Below are positions 1-8,919 of a DNA stretch of 64,000 bases, piece by piece. Origin of the DNA: Sulfurimonas sp. SAG-AH-194-I05 (GTDB taxonomy: Bacteria; Campylobacterota; Campylobacteria; Campylobacterales; Sulfurimonadaceae); contig NZ_JAEMVA010000001.1 of the NCBI RefSeq assembly GCF_029215955.1, positions 1 through 64,000 on the forward strand, read 5' to 3'. Under the pieces are notes generated by a model. That model was not told where the DNA came from, ran no database searches, and saw nothing but the letters and a program-made list of their open reading frames with translations. Each line of letters begins with the position of its first letter. Positions within the stretch are counted from its first letter, which is position 1. The translations under genes were made by a program, and so were the position numbers.

Positions 1-23
1 TGAATAATATTAAAAATCTTTAG

Positions 24-345
24 ATGGCATATAAATTATCTGTAAAACAAGGAAACTTACTAGATGAAGAGGAAGCTACATTTATTGTTAATGCCTCCAA
101 TACAAAATTAATACTTGGTAGTGGTGTTTCAATGGCATTTAAACGGCATTGTGGACATAAACTACAACAAGAAATATTCAAGAGTTTGAAAAATATTGAA
201 TAAAGGAGATGTTGTTGCAAGTTCATCAGGCAAAGCAACAAATTTTATTTATGCATCACAATAGTGGTGTTAAGTATGATGAAAAATTACCAACACTTCA
301 TATCATTCAAGTTGCTCTTCAACCCTTCCTGAAGCTTCAGCTATA
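24..345 (+). pseudogene. broken macro-domain (ADP-ribose-binding) protein gene
   Basis: An ATG at 24 opens a 59-codon frame ending in TAA at 203. Its product contains the macro-domain signature VNASNTKLILGSGVSMAFK (about residues 22-40), which forms the ADP-ribose-binding loop. Immediately after the stop, the +1-shifted frame continues the same fold (GDVVASSSGKATNFIYA, from 205). After another stop and shift a further frame reads GVKYDEKLPTLHIIQVAL, the usual next segment. Two frame disruptions in about 100 bases therefore broke a gene that should encode 150-180 residues. The family hydrolyses or binds ADP-ribose derivatives. No function is expected here unless the short N-terminal peptide is used. 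It lies in a decayed accessory patch beside the tRNA operon. Confidence 0.7.
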
Positions 346-583
346 AGTTTGCCATAGTCCTATTGTTCGGTATGTAAACATTTAAGTTCTAAATTATGAA
401 TAAGTGGAGGTTAGCTAAGCCATCCAATTATTTGTAGATTTTTCATCTACTTTATTATTGTATTTTGTGAGCAAGGATTACACTTTTAGCTAATTATGTA
501 AACAATTTGTGGTATATCACAAAATCTCTTTCATTTATGTCTAGTTAAATGTAAACTATACTTAAAAGCCTCAAGCTAATAGC
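346..583. other. AT-rich stretch with no recognisable gene
   Basis: No frame with a plausible start, ribosome-binding site and protein-like composition is visible between the macro-domain remnant and the small minus-strand gene. It is probably the decayed remainder of the same accessory region. Confidence 0.5.
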
Positions 584-877
584 TTAAGAACTTTTTTTTA
601 GCCCTCTTTCAGTAATGAGAGCAGATTCGTTAAAAGAATAATAGCCATTTTCATCAATAATATAGTGTATATTTTCTCTCAAAATACCCTCCTTAATTTT
701 TTTTTGTAAAGTCTTTACACTTTTCTTATATATTCGAGCAGCTTCCTTTTGCCCAGAAATATTAAATTCATCGTGCACTTTCACCTTACTATGTATACTT
801 AAAAGCAATTTTATATCTTTTTTTAAATTTCTTATTTCATCAATAAGAATTTGATTAACATTTGGAAAAGTATCCAT
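584..877 (-). CDS. small lysine-rich protein of unknown function, possibly helix-turn-helix
   Basis: A 97-residue frame that I do not recognise. Residues about 1-35 look helical and coiled (NQILIDEIRNLKKDIKLLL). Residues about 42-70 (GQKEAARIYKKSVKTLQKKI) have the spacing of a small helix-turn-helix, such as excisionase-like proteins. The C-terminus is short and basic. No good Shine-Dalgarno sequence precedes the ATG at 877. It is transcribed in the same direction as the tRNA operon and lies between gene remnants, so it may be cargo or a regulator left by an integrated element. DNA binding is inference only. Confidence 0.5.
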   Translation of the reverse strand: MDTFPNVNQILIDEIRNLKKDIKLLLSIHSKVKVHDEFNISGQKEAARIYKKSVKTLQKKIKEGILRENIHYIIDENGYYSFNESALITERGLKKSS

Positions 878-1060
878 AAGTTTAATGCTAAAATAGTTTC
901 GAACTGTAACTAGGTGTATTAATTTTTAAAGGTCTAAAGTTATAGTGCTTTTCATAAGATTTGATATATACAATCTATCTTATTTGCCTTTAACTGCGAT
1001 TCACATTTATTTGTGACAAGAAACCGGCTTACTTTTATTTTTTATTTAATAGTAGTATAT

Positions 1061-1150
1061 TTAACTGAATTCATTCAATAACTCTTGTGGTTTTAAACTT
1101 TGATTCATAATGTCATTATAAACTATAGATTTTCTTTCATCTAAAAACAT
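1061..1150 (-). pseudogene. possible C-terminal scrap of a lost gene
   Basis: A 29-codon minus-strand frame (starting MFLDERKSIVYNDIM) ends at 1061. The same frame extends upstream only after an in-frame TAG, and a shifted frame continues with a similar composition, as in a decayed gene. There is no ribosome-binding site and I cannot assign a family. It belongs to the degraded stretch between the small unknown gene and tRNA-Ser. Confidence 0.25.
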
Positions 1151-1216
1151 TAACCATAATACTGCTTTCTATTTGAATTAAGATTATTCCTAAAAAAAGT
1201 TAATAAGGCAAGTAAT

Positions 1217-1236
1217 GGGTAGCAATAGGGTAGCAA
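1217..1236. repeat. tandem 9-mer GGGTAGCAA, possible integrase arm sites
   Basis: Two perfect copies of GGGTAGCAA are separated by TA, about 70 bases beyond the 3' end of tRNA-Ser. Short direct repeats like this near a tRNA 3' end are typical of arm-type binding sites of tyrosine integrases, but no integrase gene is in the window, so the role is inference. Confidence 0.4.
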
Positions 1237-1305
1237 AGAAAATATATTCATTTCTTAAAAGTTTAGTTTAGTTCGTATCTTAGGGATTTATTTTGTGTTT
1301 TAAAA

Positions 1306-1394
1306 TGGTGGACCCTCAGAGATTCGAACTCTGGGAGGTATAACCCTCGCCGGTTTTCAAGACCGGTGCATTCGACCAACTCTGCCAAAGATCC
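1306..1394 (-). tRNA. tRNA-Ser (UGA)
   Basis: The reverse complement folds as a class II tRNA. A seven-pair acceptor stem (GGATCTT with AGGGTCC, with G-U pairs) is followed by an encoded CCA. The anticodon arm CCGG...CCGG carries TGA in the loop TTGAAAA, a long variable arm precedes the T arm, and the T loop reads GTTCGAATC. The base before CCA reads A in this alignment, where serine tRNAs usually have G. It is the last gene of the four-tRNA minus-strand operon, so its 3' end faces the decayed accessory region. Confidence 0.95.
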
Positions 1395-1428
1395 ACGTGT
1401 TGTATTGATAAGATCAAAATTATAAAAC

Positions 1429-1502
1429 TGGAGGTGCCACCCAGATTTGAACTGGGGATAGTAGCTTTGCAGGCTACGGCCTTACCACTTGGCGATGGCA
1501 CC
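1429..1502 (-). tRNA. tRNA-Cys (GCA)
   Basis: The reverse complement has the acceptor stem GGTGCCA/TGGCACC, U73 (the cysteine discriminator), encoded CCA, and anticodon GCA in a stem GTAG/CTAC. It lies 34 bases downstream of tRNA-Leu in the operon. Confidence 0.96.
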
Positions 1503-1521
1503 AGTAATCTTTTCATTCCAA

Positions 1522-1608
1522 TGGTGCCCGGAGCCGGACTTGAACCGGCACAGTATTGCTACCGGGGGATTTTAAGTCCCCTGCGTCTACCAATTTCGCC
1601 ATCCGGGC
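1522..1608 (-). tRNA. tRNA-Leu (UAA)
   Basis: A class II tRNA with acceptor stem GCCCGGA/TCCGGGC, A73 and encoded CCA. Anticodon TAA sits between GGGGA and TCCCC, a long variable arm is present, and the T loop is GTTCAAGTC. It is the second gene of the operon. Confidence 0.96.
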
Positions 1609-1647
1609 ATATGTGTAATGAAAATCACAGTTTACAATAATAATTAA

Positions 1648-1722
1648 TGGAGCGGGAGACGAGGTTCGAACTCGCGACCCCAACCTTGGCAAGGTTATGC
1701 TCTACCGCTGAGCTACTCCCGC
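1648..1722 (-). tRNA. tRNA-Gly (GCC)
   Basis: The acceptor stem GCGGGAG/CTCCCGC is followed by U73 and encoded CCA. The anticodon is GCC in AACCTTGCCAAGGTT, and the T loop is GTTCGAACC. It is the promoter-proximal gene of the Gly-Leu-Cys-Ser operon. Confidence 0.96.
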
Positions 1723-1762
1723 ATCCATACTCTTACTAAACTAAGTTAGTAAGTGAGCCGGA

Positions 1763-1791
1763 ATTATAGCCGATAGAATTCTATTTGTAAA
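1763..1791 (-). promoter_or_regulatory. sigma-70 promoter of the tRNA operon
   Basis: On the minus strand TTTACA (1791-1786) and a perfect TATAAT (1768-1763) are 17 bases apart, about 40 bases upstream of tRNA-Gly. This near-consensus arrangement suits a strongly expressed stable-RNA operon. Confidence 0.85.
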
Positions 1792-1797
1792 GGGTTT

Positions 1798-1828
1798 TTG
1801 AGACAAATTTATAAAAAAGTGCTATAAT
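1798..1828 (+). promoter_or_regulatory. probable promoter for the ilvD transcript
   Basis: TTGAGA (1798-1803) and a perfect TATAAT (1823-1828) are 19 bases apart. Transcription would start near 1835, just before the structured leader. It lies back to back with the tRNA promoter. Confidence 0.55.
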
Positions 1829-1841
1829 CACTTTTATAAAT

Positions 1842-1917
1842 AAAGTATACCCTTGTTTTAGGGCTTTTACTAAGAGAATAGAGAACGTAAAAGGTCTCAT
1901 TCACTAAGTTATACTTT
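1842..1917 (+). ncRNA. structured leader RNA upstream of ilvD, possible riboswitch or attenuator
   Basis: The leader contains nested complementary segments. An outer 8-bp stem pairs AAAGTATA (1842-1849) with TATACTTT (1910-1917). It encloses hairpin 1, CCCT (1850-1853) with AGGG (1860-1863), and a perfect 7-bp hairpin 2, CTTTTAC (1864-1870) with GTAAAAG (1887-1893). The 16-base loop of hairpin 2 holds GAGA (1874-1877 and 1881-1884), which could pair with TCTC (1895-1898) to make a pseudoknot. The layout is a multi-branched junction right after a promoter and 64 bases before ilvD. I see no run of leucine, isoleucine or valine codons that would indicate peptide-based attenuation. I do not recognise the fold, and the regulatory role is inferred. 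Confidence 0.45.
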
Positions 1918-1980
1918 GGAGTAATAATTATATAGGTTAGATTTAACGCTGACTTATTGTAAATAAATTAAGGATTACAA

Positions 1981-3666
1981 ATGAGAAGTGATATTATAAA
2001 AAAAGGTTTTGACAAAGCTCCTCACCGTTCACTGTTACGTGCGACAGGTTTAAAAGATGAAGATTTTGATAAACCATTTATTGGGGTTGCGAATAGTTAT
2101 ATAGATATTATTCCTGGGCATTTTTTCTTACATGAGTACGGAGAAATTGTGAAAGAAGCGATTCGTGAGGCTGGGGGAGTTCCCTTTGTATTTAATACTA
2201 TAGGTGTTGATGATGGAATTGCTATGGGTCATGAGGGTATGCTTTATTCTCTTCCTTCACGTGAAATTATTGCAGACTCCATTGAGACCGTTATGAACGC
2301 ACATCAACTTGATGCAATGATTTGTATTCCTAACTGTGACAAAATTGTTCCAGGTATGATTATGGGCGCTTTGCGTGTGAATGTACCAACTATTTTTGTT
2401 TCAGGTGGACCTATGGCTGCAGGACATAAAAAAGATGGTACTCCTATAGATTTAGCGACTGCTTTTGAAGCTGTTGGAAAACATGCTGAGGGAAAAATGA
2501 CTGATGAGGAACTTCTTGAAATAGAATGTGAAGCTTGTCCTTCTGGTGGTTCATGTTCAGGTATGTTTACTGCAAATTCTATGAATACTTTATGTGAAGC
2601 AATGGGAATCGCACTTCCAGGTAATGGAACTATTTTAGCAATGACTCCCGAGAGAATAGAACTTGTTAAAGCTGCTGCTCGTAGAGTTGTAGAGATGGCT
2701 AAGGCTGAAGACCCAAGATTTAAAATGAAAAATATTTTAAACGAGAAGGCTATTCATAATGCTTTTGTTGTTGACATGGCAATGGGCGGAAGTTCAAACA
2801 CTGTTCTTCACCTTTTAGCAATTGCTAGAGAATCGGACATAAACTATAAAATAGAAAACATTAATAAAATTGCAGATAAAGTTGCACATATTACTAAGAT
2901 TTCTCCATCAAAAAGTGATGTTCATATGGATGATGTAAATCGTGCTGGTGGTGTAAATGCTGTTATGTGTGAAGTTGCAAAACGTACGGGACTTTTAAAT
3001 CTTGATTCTTTAATGATTACGGGTGAAACCTTAGCACAACGCATTGATGGCTGTGAAATTTTAGATGAAGATATTATTCACACAAATGAAAATGCGTACT
3101 CTCAAGTTGGTGGATTGTCAATCCTTTTTGGTAACTTAGCTTTAGAAGGAGCAGTTGTAAAAACTGCAGGAATAACTGGTAATATGAAACAATTTAAGGG
3201 TACTGCAATTTGTTTTAACTCACAACAAGAAGCATTGGCTGGTATTATGAGTCATAAAGTTAAAGCAGGTAATGTTGTCATTATCCGTTATGAAGGACCA
3301 AAAGGAGGACCAGGTATGCAAGAAATGCTTGCACCTACTTCACTTATTATGGGTATGGGTCTTGGTGAGTCAGTGGCACTTGTAACTGATGGACGTTTCT
3401 CAGGTGCTACTCGAGGGGCATCTATCGGGCATGTATCTCCTGAAGCTGCTGAGGGTGGTTTAATCGCATTTGTTGAAGATGGTGATGAGATAGAACTTGA
3501 TACCGATAAACACCTTTTACAGTTAAATGTAGATGAAGCTACTTTAGCTCAAAGACGTGCCGCTTGGAAACCATATAAAAATGAAGTAAAATCAAAATGG
3601 CTTAAACGGTATTCATTACTTGTTACAAATGCATCTCAAGGTGCAATTTTAAAAACTGAACTTTAA
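1981..3666 (+). CDS. ilvD: dihydroxy-acid dehydratase
   Basis: IlvD dehydrates 2,3-dihydroxy-3-methylbutanoate and -pentanoate to the 2-keto acids in the valine, isoleucine and leucine pathway, using a cytosolic Fe-S cluster. The 561-residue product has the family blocks [10 protein letters not shown] (38-47), CIPNCDK (Cys115, Cys119), [15 protein letters not shown] (Cys186, Cys192) and [19 protein letters not shown] near the C-terminus. The PGH at the first block matches the E. coli-type enzyme. The ATG at 1981 is preceded by AAGGA. The gene sits behind the structured leader and is followed by thrS 9 bases later, so the two may share a transcript. Unlike E. coli, no other ilv genes are adjacent. 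Confidence 0.96.
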   Translation: MRSDIIKKGFDKAPHRSLLRATGLKDEDFDKPFIGVANSYIDIIPGHFFLHEYGEIVKEAIREAGGVPFVFNTIGVDDGIAMGHEGMLYSLPSREIIADSIETVMNAHQLDAMICIPNCDKIVPGMIMGALRVNVPTIFVSGGPMAAGHKKDGTPIDLATAFEAVGKHAEGKMTDEELLEIECEACPSGGSCSGMFTANSMNTLCEAMGIALPGNGTILAMTPERIELVKAAARRVVEMAKAEDPRFKMKNILNEKAIHNAFVVDMAMGGSSNTVLHLLAIARESDINYKIENINKIADKVAHITKISPSKSDVHMDDVNRAGGVNAVMCEVAKRTGLLNLDSLMITGETLAQRIDGCEILDEDIIHTNENAYSQVGGLSILFGNLALEGAVVKTAGITGNMKQFKGTAICFNSQQEALAGIMSHKVKAGNVVIIRYEGPKGGPGMQEMLAPTSLIMGMGLGESVALVTDGRFSGATRGASIGHVSPEAAEGGLIAFVEDGDEIELDTDKHLLQLNVDEATLAQRRAAWKPYKNEVKSKWLKRYSLLVTNASQGAILKTEL

Positions 3667-3675
3667 GGAAAAATA

Positions 3676-5484
3676 TTGAGCGCAATAGCAATAAAATATA
3701 ACGACGAAATACTAGACCTTGTTACAGCAGAAGAAAGAGGGATTGAAGGGGAAGAGATTATTTTAGATAACTCTCCTGAATCACTCGATGTTCTTCGTCA
3801 TTCAACTGCGCACTTAATGGCTCAAGCTATTAAGTCACTTTATCCAGATGCAAAGTTTTATGTTGGACCAACTGTAAAAGAGGGTTTTTATTATGACTTT
3901 AAAACAGAATCTGAAATAGGTTCAGGTGATTTAAAAAAGATTGAAAAACAAATGCTTTCTTTTGCTAAGAAAAAATATAAAATAGAAAAATATTCTTTAT
4001 CTATGGATGACGCGAAAGAAAAATTTAAAGATGATCATTTAAAACTTTCTGTAATGGAGCGTATCAAAGATAATACAGTTTCTATATATAAGCAAGGTGA
4101 ATTTGAAGACTTGTGCCGTGGACCACACTTACCATCTATCGGTCTCATTCGTTACTTTAAACTTACGAAATTAGCAGGTGCTTATCTTGGGGGTGATTCT
4201 AAAAATGAAATGCTAACTCGTATTTATGGAATTGCATTTGCAGATAAAGAGTCATTAAAAGACCATATGACGATGCTCGCAGAAGCTGAAAAACGTGACC
4301 ATCGTAAAATCGGTGGAGAGATGAAGCTTTTCACTTTTCGTGAAGAAGTTGGAGCTGGTTTTCCAATCTGGCTTCCAGCGGGTGCGCGTCTTCGTGCTCG
4401 TTTTGAATCACTTTTGTATAAAGCACACCGTAAACGTGGCTACCAACCAGTTCGTGGACCTGAAATGCTTCGAGCAGACCTTTGGAAAACCTCCGGGCAT
4501 TACCAAAATTATGGTGAAAACATGTATTTTACTCAAATTGATGATGTAGAATTTGGTGTAAAACCAATGAACTGTGTCGGGCATATTAAAGTTTATGAAG
4601 ATGAGCTTCATTCATACCGTGATTTACCTATAAAGTATTTTGAATACGGCGTTGTTCACCGTCATGAATTTACAGGTGCCCTTCATGGGCTTTTCCGTGT
4701 TCGTGAATTTACACAAGATGATGCACATATTTTTTGTACAGTAGATCAAATAGAAGAGCAAATCATAGAAGTTGTAGACTTTGTTGATAAGTTAATGACT
4801 ACATTTGATTTTAAATATAAAATGATGATTTCTACAAAACCTGAAAAAGCTGTTGGCGATGCAGAAGTTTGGGAAAAATCAGAAGCTGCACTTATTAATG
4901 CTATGGAAGCAAATAACCTTGATTACGATATAGATGAGGGTGGAGGAGCTTTTTATGGTCCAAAAATTGACATCAAGATTCTCGATGCGATTGGTCGTGA
5001 ATGGCAATGTGGAACAATTCAGTTAGATAATAACCTACCTGAACGTTTTAAGCTTGAATATAACGGTGAAGATAATGAAAAAATGCAACCGGTTATGATA
5101 CATCGTGCTATTTTAGGGTCTTTTGAAAGATTTATTGGAATTTTAACTGAGCATTATGCAGGTGAATTTCCTATGTTTATAGCCCCTACACAAGTTGCTA
5201 TTGTTCCAGTTGCTGAGGTACATAAAGATTATGCTAAGCAATTATCAGATAAACTTATTGACATAAATGCCGATAGTGAAATATATGCAAAAAATGATTC
5301 TTTAAACAAACGTATAAGAATTGCAGAGAAAACTCGTGTTCCGATGATTGTTGTCATTGGGGATGAAGAGATAGAAAACAAAACTGTAGCTATTCGTGAC
5401 AGACGTACACGAGAGCAATACACTCTAAGTGAAGAAAAATTTCTTCAACTTATACAAACTAAAATAAATGAGGTAAATTTTTGA
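3676..5484 (+). CDS. thrS: threonyl-tRNA synthetase
   Basis: ThrS charges tRNA-Thr with threonine in the cytosol and edits mischarged Ser-tRNA. The 602-residue protein starts with a short TGS-like N-terminus, followed by the editing domain motif [10 protein letters not shown] and CRGPHLPS. The class II catalytic core carries MNCVGH (with a zinc-binding cysteine) and [21 protein letters not shown], and the anticodon-binding domain is C-terminal. The start is TTG at 3676, chosen because AAGGA lies 6 bases upstream and the first residues fit the family. The 3' end overlaps infC by 4 bases. The thrS-infC pairing is classical, although rpmI and rplT, which often follow, are absent here. Confidence 0.97.
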   Translation: MSAIAIKYNDEILDLVTAEERGIEGEEIILDNSPESLDVLRHSTAHLMAQAIKSLYPDAKFYVGPTVKEGFYYDFKTESEIGSGDLKKIEKQMLSFAKKKYKIEKYSLSMDDAKEKFKDDHLKLSVMERIKDNTVSIYKQGEFEDLCRGPHLPSIGLIRYFKLTKLAGAYLGGDSKNEMLTRIYGIAFADKESLKDHMTMLAEAEKRDHRKIGGEMKLFTFREEVGAGFPIWLPAGARLRARFESLLYKAHRKRGYQPVRGPEMLRADLWKTSGHYQNYGENMYFTQIDDVEFGVKPMNCVGHIKVYEDELHSYRDLPIKYFEYGVVHRHEFTGALHGLFRVREFTQDDAHIFCTVDQIEEQIIEVVDFVDKLMTTFDFKYKMMISTKPEKAVGDAEVWEKSEAALINAMEANNLDYDIDEGGGAFYGPKIDIKILDAIGREWQCGTIQLDNNLPERFKLEYNGEDNEKMQPVMIHRAILGSFERFIGILTEHYAGEFPMFIAPTQVAIVPVAEVHKDYAKQLSDKLIDINADSEIYAKNDSLNKRIRIAEKTRVPMIVVIGDEEIENKTVAIRDRRTREQYTLSEEKFLQLIQTKINEVNF

Positions 5485-5999
5485 ACCCTAAAAAAAACCG
5501 TGTGATAATGAATGATGATATTCGTGCAACAGAGTTAAGATGTAATGTAGACGGGGGAGAGTCTTTAGGGATAATCTCTTTTGATGATGCGATGGAAAAA
5601 GCAAATGAATTAGGGCAAGATCTAGTTCTTATCGCACCAGATGCAAAACCACCTGTTGCAAAGATTATGGATTACGGAAAGTATAGGTATCAAGAAGAGA
5701 AAAAGCTCAAAGAACAGCGTAAAAATCAAGTGAAGATTGTTGTTAAAGAGATTAAACTTTCTGTTAAAATTGCTGAAAATGATGTTCAATACAAAGTAAA
5801 ACATGCAAGAGAATTTTTAGAAAAAGGTTTCCATGTTAAATTTCGTGTTTTCTTAAGAGGTCGTGAAATGGCACACCCAGAAGCAGGAAAAGAAGTCCTT
5901 TTACGTGTGTGGCCAATGGTTGAAGACCTTGGTGTAATGGAAAAACCACCGAAATTCGAAGGTCGTTATTTCAATATGTATATTACTCCTCAAAAGTAA
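5481..5999 (+). CDS. infC: translation initiation factor IF-3
   Basis: IF-3 binds the 30S subunit, keeps it apart from 50S and checks start-codon choice. The 172-residue product has the N-terminal domain opening ([14 protein letters not shown]), the lysine-rich linker helix (about residues 70-90) and the C-terminal domain with [17 protein letters not shown] and [14 protein letters not shown]. The start is TTG at 5481 and overlaps the thrS stop. A weak start codon is common for infC because IF-3 represses its own translation from non-AUG starts, so autoregulation is likely. Confidence 0.96.
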   Translation: MNPKKNRVIMNDDIRATELRCNVDGGESLGIISFDDAMEKANELGQDLVLIAPDAKPPVAKIMDYGKYRYQEEKKLKEQRKNQVKIVVKEIKLSVKIAENDVQYKVKHAREFLEKGFHVKFRVFLRGREMAHPEAGKEVLLRVWPMVEDLGVMEKPPKFEGRYFNMYITPQK

Positions 6000-6009
6000 A
6001 ATATATGAT

Positions 6010-6034
6010 AGAGCTACAATCTCCATGTGGCTCT
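6010..6034 (+). terminator. hairpin after infC
   Basis: AGAGCTACA pairs with TGTGGCTCT (one G-U pair) across a 7-base loop, 11 bases after the infC stop. The following sequence is only mildly T-rich, so it is a weak or partial terminator between infC and the ABC operon. Confidence 0.45.
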
Positions 6035-6060
6035 GTATTTACTATTAAAGTGAATCTTTA

Positions 6061-7188
6061 ATGCTTCATTTTAATGTTGAATATAATGAATATTCTATTT
6101 GTACCTTACACATCTCTGGTTCCTTAACTAAAGAATATATTCGAGATATATATTCACAAGTTAAAAAAATCAAGCTTCAAAAAATTGTTTTTTTAGAAAT
6201 TAATTGTAAAGAAGTAATCTCTCTTGATAATTCTGGTGCCTTACTTCTTGTTGAATTGATGTCATATTTTTCGCAAAGAAAAGTGGGTTCTGCGCTCAAA
6301 GAATTGAAAGATTCTTTTCGAAGTATTTTACTTTTTGCAAGAAAAAATTTACGACAAAAACCGGCGCTTATTGAAAATAAAGAATCTAAAATTTATACAC
6401 AGGTCAGCAAATTAGGTAAGTCTATTATTGACCCAATACATTCATTTATACTTTTTTTATCTTTTTTCGGCGAAAATATTGTTCAATTTTTTAGACTTCT
6501 TTTTTCTCCTTCTCATTTTCGTTTTAAAGCTACCATGGCTCATATTGAAAAATCAGGTGCAAAAGCACTTCCTATTGTAGCACTGACTTCTTTTCTTGTT
6601 GGTTTAGTTATCGCATACCAAGGTGCTGACCAACTTGCAAAATTTGGTGCAAATATTTTTATCGTAGATATGGTGGCTATATCTGTTTTTCGTGAACTTG
6701 CACCTCTTATTACAGCTATTGTTATCGCTGGTAGAAGTGCTTCTGCTTATACTGCTGAAATAGGTACAATGAAAATCACAGAAGAAATAGACGCAATGCG
6801 AACTATGAACTTTGATCCTATACGTTTTTTGGTTTTACCTCGGGTAATAGCACTTGTTATTTCTATGCCTTTAATCGTATTTTTTGCAGATATTGTCGGT
6901 GTTTTTGGCGGGATGATAGTTGCTGATTCCCACTTAGGAGTTTCTTATACTGAGTTTATACTGAGAGCACGTGATGTTGTTGAAACAAAACATATTGTAA
7001 TCGGACTTATTAAAGCACCATTCTTTGGCTTACTTATAGCACTTATAGGATGTTTTAGAGGTTTTCAAGTTACTGGAAGTACGGAGAGTATAGGGCATTA
7101 TACGACCATTAGTGTTGTAAATGCAATCTTTTGGGTTATTGCTTGTAATGCTTTAATTTCAGTTCTTTTAACGGAGATAGGTATATGA
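6061..7188 (+). CDS. MlaE-like lipid ABC transporter permease with N-terminal STAS-like domain
   Basis: This is the inner-membrane permease of an MCE-type ABC system that moves lipids between membranes. It has 375 residues against about 260 for E. coli MlaE. The extra N-terminal part (about 1-110) resembles a STAS domain (IVFLEINCKEVISLDNSGALLLVELM), the role of the separate MlaB protein in E. coli. The permease part (about 150-375) has several membrane segments and the family stretch FRELAPLITAIVIAGRSASA followed by AEIGTMKITEEIDAM. It overlaps the ATPase gene by 4 bases. No strong Shine-Dalgarno precedes the ATG at 6061. The substrate is presumed phospholipid by family. Confidence 0.88.
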   Translation: MLHFNVEYNEYSICTLHISGSLTKEYIRDIYSQVKKIKLQKIVFLEINCKEVISLDNSGALLLVELMSYFSQRKVGSALKELKDSFRSILLFARKNLRQKPALIENKESKIYTQVSKLGKSIIDPIHSFILFLSFFGENIVQFFRLLFSPSHFRFKATMAHIEKSGAKALPIVALTSFLVGLVIAYQGADQLAKFGANIFIVDMVAISVFRELAPLITAIVIAGRSASAYTAEIGTMKITEEIDAMRTMNFDPIRFLVLPRVIALVISMPLIVFFADIVGVFGGMIVADSHLGVSYTEFILRARDVVETKHIVIGLIKAPFFGLLIALIGCFRGFQVTGSTESIGHYTTISVVNAIFWVIACNALISVLLTEIGI

Positions 7189-7919
7189 GTCAATCAGTCA
7201 TTAAAGTACGCGATTTAGTAACTCGCTTTGGTTCTAAAGTTGTGCATGATGGTGTTAACATTGATGTGAAAAGTGGTGAAGTATACGGTATTTTAGGTGG
7301 TAGTGGGAGTGGCAAGTCAACACTTATGCGAGAAATTATTATGCTTCAAGAGTTTCAAGGTGGAAGAATTGAGGTTATGGGAAAATCGATTAAAGATATT
7401 TCTTATAGGGAGATAGCAGAGTTAAAGAAAAAATGGGCAGTTCTATTTCAGTTTGGAGCACTTTACTCATCACTTAATGTAATTGAAAATGTTTCTTTGC
7501 CACTTATTGAATACACAAACTTACCAAAAGAAATAATAGAACAAATTGCACTTAGTAAACTTAAAATGTCAGGGCTTAAAAGTGAAGCCACATACCTTTT
7601 TCCAAGTGAGTTAAGTGGTGGAATGAAAAAAAGGGTGGCATTAGCTCGTGCTTTAGCAATGGAACCGGAAATTATGTTTTTAGATGAACCAACAAGTGGT
7701 CTTGACCCTGCGAGTGCGGAGAGTTTTGATAGGTTAATTCGGGAATTAGCTACACTGCTAGGTTTAACTATTGTAATGGTTACACATGATTTACACACGA
7801 TAGAGCATGTGCTAGATAAGTTTTGTATTATTCATGATAAAAAAATTCTCTTTGAAGGTACACGTGAGGAAGCTAAAAACTTTCAGCACTATGCAGTGAA
7901 AGAATTTTTAAAAGTTTAA
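7185..7919 (+). CDS. MlaF-like ABC transporter ATPase
   Basis: This 244-residue protein would power the adjacent permease. It has Walker A GGSGSGKST (about residues 38-46), the ABC signature LSGGMKKRVALARAL, Walker B IMFLDEPTSGLDP and a switch histidine in VTHDLHT. It is ATG-initiated with a 4-base overlap of the permease stop, implying coupled translation. Together with the permease, the MCE protein and the lipoprotein it forms a four-gene operon. Confidence 0.92.
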   Translation: MSQSVIKVRDLVTRFGSKVVHDGVNIDVKSGEVYGILGGSGSGKSTLMREIIMLQEFQGGRIEVMGKSIKDISYREIAELKKKWAVLFQFGALYSSLNVIENVSLPLIEYTNLPKEIIEQIALSKLKMSGLKSEATYLFPSELSGGMKKRVALARALAMEPEIMFLDEPTSGLDPASAESFDRLIRELATLLGLTIVMVTHDLHTIEHVLDKFCIIHDKKILFEGTREEAKNFQHYAVKEFLKV

Positions 7920-7929
7920 GGGGAAGGGA

Positions 7930-8919
7930 ATGGAAAAAAGACTAAGTTATATCATCGTGGGTACATTTGTAATAGTAATTACAATAGCATTACTATCATT
8001 TTTATTTTGGTTAACGAAGTATGGTAATACGTCCATTAAACATGATTATTATTACACATACTTTGAAGAATCTGTTTCCGGTTTAAACATAGAGTCTTTA
8101 GTAAAACTTCGTGGAGTTGAAGTAGGGCGTGTGAAAAAAATAACCATTAATAAAGATAACAGCGAAGAAGTAGAAGTACTGCTTGAAATCCTTCAAGACA
8201 CACCTATAAAAGTAGATACTTTTACAGTTTTAGATTCTCAAGGAATTACAGGGCTCAAATATATAGAGTTAAAGGGTGGTTACAATAAGTCCCAAAGACT
8301 TCCTTTAGAAGAAGGAAAAATTGCTGTTATTCCATCAAAGAAATCTGTTATGTCGCATCTTTTTGATAGCAGTGAATCTATTACTGTAAAAATAGAAACT
8401 ATCCTTGACAAAGTAAACTATGTTCTTAGTAAACATAATATGGATCAAATCTCTAGTCTTCTGAGTAAAACAAATACTCTTATGAGTAATGAAAACATGA
8501 ATAATATTTCACTAACAATGGATAACGTAGCTGAGACAACTACTTATATCAATCAAAACAAACAAAAGATGAGTGAATTAGTTGTTTCGATAAACGATTT
8601 TTTAGAGCATACAAAACAGTTTGAACGAGACATGCTACCTTCAATTACTAAAATGGGTGTTATGAGCGATAAAGCAAGTGGTGCAGCAGATAGAACAAGT
8701 GAATTTTTTGTTGATATGCGTAAAGAATTGAAAAATGGAGAATTTAATATGGCAAGTATTATAGAAGAGAACTTACAAATTTTAAATGAGACAGCTATCT
8801 CTTTACGTGATTTATCATTAAAAATGGAAAGTACAGTTGAGGCGATTAAAGAGAGTCCAAGTGATTTACTCTATAAAAGTAACAAGAAAATTTTAGGACC
8901 AGGAGAGAGTCATGATTAA
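7930..8919 (+). CDS. MCE-domain (MlaD-like) substrate-binding protein
   Basis: The protein is anchored by an N-terminal membrane helix (about residues 6-29) and otherwise periplasmic. The MCE domain (about 38-118) contains YFEESVSGLNIESLVKLRG and VLDSQGITGLKYIEL, and forms the lipid-binding ring in this family. The long C-terminal part (about 140-329) is predicted helical and serine/asparagine-rich, as in larger MCE proteins that extend across the periplasm. At 329 residues it is much longer than E. coli MlaD (about 180), so the system is closer to longer-tailed MCE transporters. AAGGGGAAGGG precedes the ATG. Confidence 0.9.
   Translation: MEKRLSYIIVGTFVIVITIALLSFLFWLTKYGNTSIKHDYYYTYFEESVSGLNIESLVKLRGVEVGRVKKITINKDNSEEVEVLLEILQDTPIKVDTFTVLDSQGITGLKYIELKGGYNKSQRLPLEEGKIAVIPSKKSVMSHLFDSSESITVKIETILDKVNYVLSKHNMDQISSLLSKTNTLMSNENMNNISLTMDNVAETTTYINQNKQKMSELVVSINDFLEHTKQFERDMLPSITKMGVMSDKASGAADRTSEFFVDMRKELKNGEFNMASIIEENLQILNETAISLRDLSLKMESTVEAIKESPSDLLYKSNKKILGPGESHD

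Noticed and set aside
1316-1640. Open frames on both strands across 1316-1640
   Set aside because: They lie inside the tRNA-Ser, tRNA-Cys and tRNA-Leu genes and have no ribosome-binding sites.
1842-1917. Leu/Ile/Val leader-peptide attenuator for ilvD
   Set aside because: No short ORF with an SD and runs of Leu, Ile or Val codons is present in the leader.
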